Part shown: positions 7,226 through 13,878 of the stretch, piece by piece | How positions within the stretch are numbered: the first letter of the stretch is position 1 | Layout of the letters: the number at the start of each line of letters is the position of its first letter | Origin: Acidimicrobiia bacterium | GTDB lineage: Bacteria > Actinomycetota > Acidimicrobiia > Spongiisociales > UBA5794 | Length of the DNA: 41,487 bases | Direction of reading: 5' to 3' | Assembly (NCBI GenBank): GCA_036396535.1 | Contig: DASWKR010000044.1 | Coordinates: 1-41,487, forward strand | Notes under the pieces: generated by a model | Told to the model about the DNA's origin: nothing | Database searches by the model: none | Seen by the model: only the letters and a program-made list of their open reading frames with translations | Translations under genes and position numbers: made by a program

Positions 7226-8719
7226 ATGAACCTGATTCGCCACTGGATCAACGGCAAGGAGCATCAGGCCGACCCGGAGAGGACGGGCGACGTCTACGAC
7301 CCCGCCACGGGGGAGATCGCCTCACAGGTCGCATTCGCCTCGGTGGCCGAGGTCGATATCGCCGTCCAAGCGGCCTCCGACGCCTTTCCCGGGTGGCGGG
7401 ACACCCCGGTCACGGCGCGCCAGAAGGTGATGTTTCGCTTTCGCGACTTGGTCGAGTCGCACCTCGACGACATCGCCAAGCTGATCACCACCGAGCACGG
7501 CAAGACGTTCGACGATGCCAGGGGCGAGGTCAACAGAGGGCTCGAGGTGATCGAGTTCGCGACGGCGATCCCACACCTCCTCAAGGGTGACTACTCGGAG
7601 CAGGTCTCCCGCAGCGTCGACACCTACACCATTCGTCAGCCGCTCGGGGTGGTAGCGGGGATCACGCCGTTCAACTTCCCGGCGATGGTTCCCATGTGGA
7701 TGTACCCGATGGCGATCGCCTGCGGCAACACCTTCGTGCTCAAGCCGTCGGAGAAGGACCCGTCCCCTTCGATGCTGAGCGCCGAGCTCTTCGCAGAGGC
7801 GGGGCTTCCCGACGGTGTGCTCAACGTCGTTCATGGTGACAAGGTTGCGGTCGATCGCATCCTCGAGCACCGCGACATCAAAGCGGTGTCGTTCGTCGGC
7901 TCGACGCCGATCGCTCGCTACGTCTACACGACCGGGTCGGGGAACGGGAAGAGGGTCCAGGCGCTCGCCGGGGCCAAGAACCACATGATCGTGCTCCCGG
8001 ATGCGGACATGGAGCTGGCCGCCGACTCTGCGGTCTCGGCGGGGTACGGGTCGGCTGGGGAGCGGTGCATGGCCATCTCGGTGATCGTCGCCGTCGGCGG
8101 CGCCGCCGACAGGCTCATCCCGCTCATCGAGGACAGGATCGCCAAGCTCAAGGTCGGCCCCGGTCTCGAGGCCGGCGCCGAGATGGGCCCGCTCATCACG
8201 AGGGAGCACCGGGACAAGGTCGCCGGGTACATCGACTCCGGGGTCGACGCAGGCGCCACGTTGGTGACCGACGGGCGCGACTTCTCGGTGAAGGGTTACG
8301 AGGACGGGTTCTTCCTCGGTCCCACACTGTTCGACAACGTGACGAGGGACATGACGATCTACCAAGACGAGATCTTCGGGCCCGTCCTCTCGGTGGTGCG
8401 CACCGACCGCTACCAAGACGCCATCGAGCTCATCAACGACAACCCATGGGGCAACGGAACTGCGGTGTTCACGAACGATGGCGGGGCGGCTCGCAAGTTC
8501 CAGAACGAGATCCAGGTCGGCATGGTCGGCATCAACCTCCCGATCCCCGTGCCGCTGGCGTTCTACAGCTTCGGTGGGTGGAAGGAGTCCATCTTCGGCG
8601 ACCACTCCATCTACGGTCCGGAGGGGATCGCCTTCTATACGAAGCCGAAGGTCGTCATCAGCCGCTGGCCCGATCCGATGCACCGGGGCGTCGACCTCGG
8701 ATTCCCGCAGCACGGCTGA
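7226..8719 (+). CDS. mmsA: CoA-acylating methylmalonate-semialdehyde dehydrogenase
   Basis: A 497-residue aldehyde dehydrogenase that converts (S)-methylmalonate semialdehyde, NAD and CoA to propionyl-CoA and CO2 (malonate semialdehyde to acetyl-CoA) in valine, thymine, inositol and beta-alanine breakdown. MmsA hallmarks are visible: GVVAGITPFNFPAMVPMWMY, GNTFVLKPSEKDPS, the AGAKNHMIVLPDAD block that replaces the usual ALDH segment and the catalytic cysteine in GSAGERCMA. Length is typical for the family. The ATG has GGAAGGAG at 7213-7220. Its stop overlaps the GntR start in TGATG, so enzyme and regulator are one transcript. The substrate-supplying pathway (for example iol or mmsB) is not in the window. 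Confidence 0.92.
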   Translation: MNLIRHWINGKEHQADPERTGDVYDPATGEIASQVAFASVAEVDIAVQAASDAFPGWRDTPVTARQKVMFRFRDLVESHLDDIAKLITTEHGKTFDDARGEVNRGLEVIEFATAIPHLLKGDYSEQVSRSVDTYTIRQPLGVVAGITPFNFPAMVPMWMYPMAIACGNTFVLKPSEKDPSPSMLSAELFAEAGLPDGVLNVVHGDKVAVDRILEHRDIKAVSFVGSTPIARYVYTTGSGNGKRVQALAGAKNHMIVLPDADMELAADSAVSAGYGSAGERCMAISVIVAVGGAADRLIPLIEDRIAKLKVGPGLEAGAEMGPLITREHRDKVAGYIDSGVDAGATLVTDGRDFSVKGYEDGFFLGPTLFDNVTRDMTIYQDEIFGPVLSVVRTDRYQDAIELINDNPWGNGTAVFTNDGGAARKFQNEIQVGMVGINLPIPVPLAFYSFGGWKESIFGDHSIYGPEGIAFYTKPKVVISRWPDPMHRGVDLGFPQHG

Positions 8720-9411
8720 TGACCACCGAGGCGTCCTCGCTGGAGAGCACACTGCGGGCTGCGGCGGCGGCAGGCGGATCGGCGCGCCAGACCGCCCACG
8801 AGTACTCGCGAGATGCCGTTCGTCGAGCGATCCTCAACGGGGAGCTCGAGAGCGGCACTCGCCTCGTCCAGGCCGAGCTCGCTGCGACCCTCGATGTCAG
8901 CACGACCCCAGTGCGTGAGGCGCTACGCGACCTGGCAGCCGAGGGTCTGGTGCGCTTCGACCCGCACCGCGGGGCGGTGGTGAGCGAGATGAGCGGAGAC
9001 GACCTCGAGGAGATCTACGACCTCCGCCAGCTCCTCGAGCCCCACGCCCTCCGCCAGGCCGTCCCGAACCTGACGGACGAGATCATCGATGCGCTCGAGG
9101 TGCTGCACGAGCAGATGGCGAACGAGCCGAGGTCCGCCCAATGGGTCGACCAGAACCGAGCGTTCCACATGCTCATCTACGAGTCGGCGGCCACACCTCG
9201 CCTCGCCGCCATCATCCGCGGCCTCGAGGACTCTGCGGTCATGTACATCGGAGCTTCGTTGCGGTCGGCTCCCGAGCTGAGGGACGACGCCATCCGGGAC
9301 CACGCCGAGCTCGTCGAGGCGCTCCGCAGGCGGGACGCCGATGAGGCGGTGGCGGTCATCAAGCGCCACCTCGGCATCCCGCTGCGCGCCCTGGGCTCCA
9401 GGCTCGGGTGA
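8719..9411 (+). CDS. GntR-family (FCD-type) transcriptional regulator
   Basis: A 230-residue regulator. The N-terminal winged helix spans about residues 25-90, with the GntR signature SRDAVRRAILNGELESGTRLVQAELAATLDVSTTPVREALRDLAAEGLV. The all-helical FCD effector domain follows, with DLRQLLEPHALR, NRAFHMLIYESA and DHAELVEALRRRD carrying the acidic and histidine residues that usually hold a metal and a small organic acid. It starts inside the mmsA stop codon (TGATG), so it probably senses a metabolite of the MmsA pathway and controls this operon; the palindrome at 9574-9590 ahead of the next operon is another possible target. Its own stop codon lies at the edge of the tandem hairpin repeat. 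Confidence 0.88.
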   Translation: MTTEASSLESTLRAAAAAGGSARQTAHEYSRDAVRRAILNGELESGTRLVQAELAATLDVSTTPVREALRDLAAEGLVRFDPHRGAVVSEMSGDDLEEIYDLRQLLEPHALRQAVPNLTDEIIDALEVLHEQMANEPRSAQWVDQNRAFHMLIYESAATPRLAAIIRGLEDSAVMYIGASLRSAPELRDDAIRDHAELVEALRRRDADEAVAVIKRHLGIPLRALGSRLG

Positions 9412-9419
9412 GCCTTTCT

Positions 9420-9540
9420 CGTTCTTGCGTCCCTGTGTCGCGTTGATGCGATGCGGGGACGCCGGAACGGATGGTGCGGTGAGCCTTCTCGTTCTTGCGT
9501 CCCTGTGTCGCGGTGATGCGATTGGGGGACGCCGGAACGG
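9420..9540. repeat. Tandem hairpin repeat, copy B (two units)
   Basis: Second occurrence of the repeat at 2648-2770: units 9420-9470 and 9490-9540, again with a spacer like ATGGTGCGGTGAGCC. Within the units the outer stem is unchanged, while the central loop differs from copy A and between the two units. Just upstream, GGTGAGCCTTTCTC, which includes the GntR stop codon, resembles the spacer, so the element has inserted or spread right up to the gene end. Confidence 0.85.
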
Positions 9541-9573
9541 GTTTGGCGGGCGCATCCCCTCGAGCGTGCGGAT

Positions 9574-9590
9574 AATATACGATGCATATT
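9574..9590. promoter_or_regulatory. AT-rich palindrome ahead of the HMGL-M24-PEP operon
   Basis: AATATACGATGCATATT is an imperfect 17-bp palindrome (AATAT and ATATT arms) in a very GC-rich background, 37 bp upstream of the next start. It overlaps a -10-like TAATAT / GATAAT (9571-9578). Position and symmetry suit an operator, possibly for the GntR protein encoded just upstream; no good -35 was found. Confidence 0.45.
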
Positions 9591-9627
9591 GAGCCTCGAT
9601 GGGGCCGACCTCGAGAGGAGAGCGCAC

Positions 9628-10857
9628 ATGTCCGAGGAGCCCTGGAAGACCGACCGCTGGTTCTCGAGTCCGTGGAACTACCTCCCAGAGGTGACGGCCG
9701 GTTTCCAGATCCCGGACGAGGTGACGATCCACGACGTCACGCTGCGCGACGGTGAGCAGCAGGCGGGCGTCGAGTTCTCGGCAGACGAGAAAGTCCGCAT
9801 CGCCGAGGCGCTCGCCGCCGCCGGGATCCACCGCATCGAAGCGGGCCTCCCCGCCGTATCACCGGCCGACAAGGAGGCGATCGAGCGGATGGTTGCGCTC
9901 GACCTGCCGACGGAGATCTACGCCTTCTCCCGCTGCATGGTCGCCGACGTCGAGCTGGCGCTCGACTGTGGGGTGACGGGCGTCGTCATGGAGGTGCCGG
10001 CCAGCCACCACCTCATCGAGAAGGCGTACAACTGGCCGATCGAGAAGGCGATCGAGGCGTCCGTCGAGTCGACGAAGTACGCCCACGAGAACGGCCTCAA
10101 GGTGACCTTCTTCCCGATCGACGCCACGAGGGCGTCGATGGTCGAGCTGCTCGACGACCTCGAGGCGGTCGCCACGAACGGCCATGTCGACAACGTCGCA
10201 TTGGTCGACACGTTCGGGGTCACCTCCCCGCACGCGATCGGGTACTACACGCGGCGCGTCAGGGAGCGCCTCGCGGTGCCGCTCGAGACGCACTTCCACA
10301 TGGACTTCGGGATGGGAGTCGCCAACTCGATCCTGGCCGTCGCCGAAGGAGCCTCCGTCATCCACACGACGGTGAGCGGCCTCGGGGAGCGGGCAGGCAA
10401 CGCTCCGACCGAGGAGACGGTGCTGGCGTTGCTCACGATGTACGGCATCGACACCGGCATCGACACCACGAAGTTCACCGAGATCGCCCGCCTCGTCGCC
10501 GAGCTCTCCGGCGTGCGCCAACCGTCCAACCGGCCGATCACCGGCGACCGCCTGTACAACGTCGAGTCGGGGATCATCGCCACGTGGGTCAAGAACGTCG
10601 GCGACGAGCTGCTCGAGCCGTTCCCGTTCCGGCCGGAGCTCGTCGGCCAGCCACCACCCGAGATCGTCCTCGGCAAGGGCTCGGGCCTCGACTCGGTCGC
10701 CATCTGGCTGGGGCGCCACGGGGTGCACGACGCCGACACGAAGGAGATAGAGGCCATCCTGGCGGAGGTCAAGGGGCGGTCGCTCGCCAAGAAGGGGCTG
10801 CTCGACGACGAAGAGTTCGTGGCGATCGTCAACGACGTGCTCCCCGGGCGCCTCTAG
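9628..10857 (+). CDS. HMGL-like (isopropylmalate synthase-type) carboligase/lyase, substrate unknown
   Basis: A 409-residue TIM-barrel protein of the DRE-TIM metallolyase superfamily, which contains isopropylmalate, citramalate, homocitrate and phosphonomethylmalate synthases and HMG-CoA lyase. It shows DVTLRDGEQQAGVEFS (catalytic and metal-binding residues), a helix with RIEAGLPAVSP, the paired histidines in THFHMDFGMGVANS and the glycine-rich GLGERAGNAPTEE. In most relatives the paired-histidine motif reads HxHNDLG; here it is HFHMDFG. The regulatory C-terminal domain of LeuA is absent. GAGAGGAG at 9613-9620 sets the ATG start. It leads an apparent operon with the M24 protein (58 bp gap) and the PEP-utilising protein. 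The reaction likely joins or splits an acyl-CoA or 2-oxoacid, but the substrate cannot be named. Confidence 0.8.
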   Translation: MSEEPWKTDRWFSSPWNYLPEVTAGFQIPDEVTIHDVTLRDGEQQAGVEFSADEKVRIAEALAAAGIHRIEAGLPAVSPADKEAIERMVALDLPTEIYAFSRCMVADVELALDCGVTGVVMEVPASHHLIEKAYNWPIEKAIEASVESTKYAHENGLKVTFFPIDATRASMVELLDDLEAVATNGHVDNVALVDTFGVTSPHAIGYYTRRVRERLAVPLETHFHMDFGMGVANSILAVAEGASVIHTTVSGLGERAGNAPTEETVLALLTMYGIDTGIDTTKFTEIARLVAELSGVRQPSNRPITGDRLYNVESGIIATWVKNVGDELLEPFPFRPELVGQPPPEIVLGKGSGLDSVAIWLGRHGVHDADTKEIEAILAEVKGRSLAKKGLLDDEEFVAIVNDVLPGRL

Positions 10858-10915
10858 ATTCGATCGAGGAGCCGCGCGGGCGACGGTCGTCCGACGACCA
10901 TCAGAAAGGCAAGGG

Positions 10916-12154
10916 ATGAGGGAAGCGTTCTTCGGGCTCAGCACCGACTGGAAGGAAGGCATCAATTGGGCGAACGTCCGCGATTGGCGCCTGAAGCGGG
11001 CCCACGCCGCCATGGAGCGGGCAGGCCTCGGCGCCCTCCTGCTCTTCTACGACGAGAACATGCGGTATGTCTCGTCGACGCTCACCCCCGGGTGGAACCG
11101 ACTCAAGCCGGGGCTCCGTTACGTCGTGCTCCCCAAGGGCAAGCCGCCGATCGTGTACGAGCAGGGTGACATCGGTTTCCACCTCGAGGTGCACAACCCG
11201 TGGATCCCGAAGGAGAACATCCGCCACTCGTACGTCTGGATCAAGGGTGCGGTCGGCCCCGCCGCCGAGCAGCAGGTCAACAAGTTCGTCGACGCCCTCG
11301 CCAACGACCTCGAGGACGCAGGAGTCTCCGACTTGCCGCTCGGCGTCGACTTCATCGACATCAACCTCTTGCGCGAGTTCGAGAAGCGCGGCATCAAGTG
11401 GACGGACGGCATGAGCCCGATGATGGAGGCCCGTGCGATCAAGAGCCCCGACGAGATCAAGGCGTTCTCGATCGTCGGAGCGATCTGTGACTACGTCCAC
11501 TACGAGATCACGAACTTCATCAAGCCGGGCCTCACCGAGAACGAGGTGGCGGCGTTCGGATTCGAGAAGTTGTACTCGATAGCGGGCATGGAGGACGTGG
11601 AGGACGTGATCGTGTCGTCCGGGCCGAACGCCTGGCCGAACTGGCGCAACTTCTCCGATCGCATGATCCGTCCAGGCGAGCTGGTGATCATCGACTTGGC
11701 GGCGCTCACCTGGAACGGCTTCAAGTCGTGCGTCTACCGGACCTACTGCGTCGGTGGCAAGCCGACCGACGCTCACCAGAAGACGTACGACGAGGCTCAC
11801 AAGTGGCTGTGGGACTCGATCGCGATGGTCAAGCCGGGCGTCACGACGCGCGACGTCGCCCTCAAGTGGCCGTCCGCCCAGGAGGCGTGGGGTTACGAGG
11901 AGGAAGACCAGGCGGCTGCCAACAACTGGGGCCACGGACTCGGGCTCGCCCAATACGACCCCCCGGTGATCTCGCGGATCTGGTCGCTCGATCACCCGGT
12001 GGAGATCCAGGAGGGGATGACGTTCGCCCTCGAGACCCAGCACGGCGTGCTCCACGACCACGGCGTGCGGCTCGAGGAGATGCTGTACGTCACGCCCACC
12101 GGCTTCGAGATGGTCTCGACCTACAAGCAGCACGAGATCATCGCCGTCGATTGA
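10916..12154 (+). CDS. M24-family peptidase-fold protein with altered metal site
   Basis: A 412-residue pita-bread-fold protein with an N-terminal creatinase-like domain (about residues 25-165) and a C-terminal M24 domain. Xaa-Pro aminopeptidases bind two metals through Asp, Asp, His, Glu, Glu. Here the first Asp (IIDLAAL), the His (NNWGHGLG) and the two Glu (FALETQ and RLEEM) can be assigned, but the position of the second Asp in the GYxSDxxRT motif reads GFKSCVYRT, a cysteine. Creatinase, which is not a metallopeptidase, also lost this site. An amidino- or amide-hydrolase role on a small molecule is therefore as likely as peptidase activity. The ATG follows AAAGGCAAGG. It overlaps the next gene by four bases, indicating one operon. 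Confidence 0.8.
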   Translation: MREAFFGLSTDWKEGINWANVRDWRLKRAHAAMERAGLGALLLFYDENMRYVSSTLTPGWNRLKPGLRYVVLPKGKPPIVYEQGDIGFHLEVHNPWIPKENIRHSYVWIKGAVGPAAEQQVNKFVDALANDLEDAGVSDLPLGVDFIDINLLREFEKRGIKWTDGMSPMMEARAIKSPDEIKAFSIVGAICDYVHYEITNFIKPGLTENEVAAFGFEKLYSIAGMEDVEDVIVSSGPNAWPNWRNFSDRMIRPGELVIIDLAALTWNGFKSCVYRTYCVGGKPTDAHQKTYDEAHKWLWDSIAMVKPGVTTRDVALKWPSAQEAWGYEEEDQAAANNWGHGLGLAQYDPPVISRIWSLDHPVEIQEGMTFALETQHGVLHDHGVRLEEMLYVTPTGFEMVSTYKQHEIIAVD

Positions 12155-13839
12155 GCGAAGCTCCGCCGGCGACCCCGCTCGTCCTCGACCTCGACGACGA
12201 GCGAAGCCTCGATCCGTCCGTGAGCGGAGCCAAGGCAGCGTGGCTGGCGTACGCCCGCTCGGCGGGCCTGCCCGTGCTGCCCGGCCGCGTCGTCACCACC
12301 GCGGCCTCGCGTCCTGCCATGGCCCTCGGAGCCGAGACGATGCGAGAGCGCGGGTCGGGGGGCGCCCGACTCGTCGTGACGCGGATGGATCTCGACCCGG
12401 AGCTGCTCGGCGGGTTGGAGGCCGCCGCCGACGTCGCCCCGGAGCTGGTCGTCCGATCGTCGTCGCTGCTCGAAGGCGGCGGGGAATGGGCCGGAGCGTT
12501 CACGTCATATGTCGGTGTCGGCCCCGATGACGTTCCCCTGGCCGTGCGCGGGTGTTGGGCGTCGGCTTTCTCGGTGCACACCCTGGAGCGATACGAGGTG
12601 GCCGGGATCGTGCCGGGCTCCACGCCGATGGCCGTGTTGATCCAACCGCTCCTGCTGGCCGCCTTCGGGGGCACGGCGCGGCTCGACGGTGAGGACGTGT
12701 CGATCGTCGCCGTCGCCGGTTCGCCCGCAGCTCTCCTGCAGGGGTGGGAGCCGGGCGCAACCGCCAGGGTCGCGGTCGACGGCACCGTGGCCGGTCCGGC
12801 CGCACAACTCGTAGGCGAGTCCACGTTGCGGCGCATCGCTGCCGAGCTGCGACGGGCCGCAGACGCCGTCGGGGCGTCCACGTGCGAATGGGCCCTCGAC
12901 ACAGATGACGGGATCACCCTGCTCCAGGTGGGACGATCACCGGTCACGGCCGACTCCCAGCTCGAGGTGCATCCCGACCTCGCTCTCCCTGCGGCGGCTC
13001 GCATCGCCTCGCTGACTCGGAGGTTTCCCGGCCCGATCGGCGAGGAGCTCGTGCTCCCGTGGGCCGTCTCCATCCTCGGAGACCCGCCGCAGCCGAGCGA
13101 CGTCGGGGTCCCCGTCGAGCGGCTCGTCGACGAGATCGTGATGAGATCGGAGATGCTGGCCGCCGCCGTCTGGGGTCGACCGCCGCTCGAGGCGCGCCGA
13201 GAGGCTGCCGCGGTGCTGTCCGGCCTGAGGGGACAGGAACCGGGAGCGGCGCTGGCCCGCATCGGGGGCCTCGCTCCTGCGGACGAGGGGAGAGCAGCCG
13301 AGCTGCTCGGCGTCCTCGAGGCGGCCCGAGAGGCACTCGTGGAGGCGGGGGCGGCGAGCCGGAGCGAGCTCGCATGGCACATCGGAGTGGAAGAGGCTCG
13401 GCGCATCCTGGCCGGGGACATGGACCCCTTGCCCAGGAGGCGGTTCGGTTTCGGGGTATGGGAGCCCTTCAACGCCGCGGTGGTCCTCGGGACCGGCGAA
13501 CGGCTCCCCGGGGTGGCGGCCGCCCCCGGTGTCGGCTGCGGTCGCCTGCGATTCCTCAGGGACACCGGCGGGATGACGCGGTTTGTCGCCCGCGACGTCG
13601 TGGTGGCCCGGTATCCGCTCCCGAATTGGGCTCAGCTGCTGTGGGACGCCGCCGCGGTTGTCACGCTCGGTGGGGGACCGGGCGCACACCTCTTCGAGTC
13701 GGCTCGCGCCTTGGCGATCCCGGCGGTGTGCGGAGTGCACTTGGAGGACACCCTCGGCATGCCGCTCGAGGAGGCCGATGGGCGCTATGCCATCGCCGTC
13801 GACGGCACGAACGGGATCGTGGCACTGACGGAATGGTGA
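12151..13839 (+). CDS. PEP synthase/rifampin-phosphotransferase-like protein (ATP-grasp plus phosphohistidine domain)
   Basis: A protein of about 562 residues. The N-terminal half resembles the PPDK/PEP-synthase ATP-grasp domain (VSGAKAAWLAYARSAGLPVLPGRVV, then VVRSSSLLEGGGEWAGAFTS). The last 110 residues form a swivelling phosphohistidine domain, with GVAAAPGVGCGRLRF and GGGPGAHLFESARALAIPAV, where the histidine aligns with the phosphorylated one of the GGxxSHxAI motif. It lacks the PEP-binding barrel of PEP synthase (about 790 aa), so it may phosphorylate another acceptor, as rifampin phosphotransferase does. The start is TTG 12151, overlapping the M24 stop (TTGA); this is the only start that fits the domain. 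Together with its partners it may belong to an unknown small-molecule pathway. Confidence 0.7.
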   Translation: MSEAPPATPLVLDLDDERSLDPSVSGAKAAWLAYARSAGLPVLPGRVVTTAASRPAMALGAETMRERGSGGARLVVTRMDLDPELLGGLEAAADVAPELVVRSSSLLEGGGEWAGAFTSYVGVGPDDVPLAVRGCWASAFSVHTLERYEVAGIVPGSTPMAVLIQPLLLAAFGGTARLDGEDVSIVAVAGSPAALLQGWEPGATARVAVDGTVAGPAAQLVGESTLRRIAAELRRAADAVGASTCEWALDTDDGITLLQVGRSPVTADSQLEVHPDLALPAAARIASLTRRFPGPIGEELVLPWAVSILGDPPQPSDVGVPVERLVDEIVMRSEMLAAAVWGRPPLEARREAAAVLSGLRGQEPGAALARIGGLAPADEGRAAELLGVLEAAREALVEAGAASRSELAWHIGVEEARRILAGDMDPLPRRRFGFGVWEPFNAAVVLGTGERLPGVAAAPGVGCGRLRFLRDTGGMTRFVARDVVVARYPLPNWAQLLWDAAAVVTLGGGPGAHLFESARALAIPAVCGVHLEDTLGMPLEEADGRYAIAVDGTNGIVALTEW

Positions 13840-13840
13840 G

Positions 13841-13873
13841 TCGCTCGGCTGGCGGCGTCGCCTCAGCCGGCGA
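13841..13873. terminator. Hairpin between convergent genes
   Basis: The 39-bp gap between two convergent genes folds almost entirely: TCGC / GCGA, CGGCT / AGCCG and GGCG / CGCC pair around a GCGT loop, with small bulges, about 13 bp in all. No T-run on either strand. Position suits a bidirectional terminator. Confidence 0.5.
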
Positions 13874-13878
13874 GGCAC

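Noticed and set aside
5791-7257. 488-codon minus-strand frame over the FMN dehydrogenase
   Set aside because: Antisense of a well conserved enzyme with complete FMN and catalytic motifs on the plus strand.
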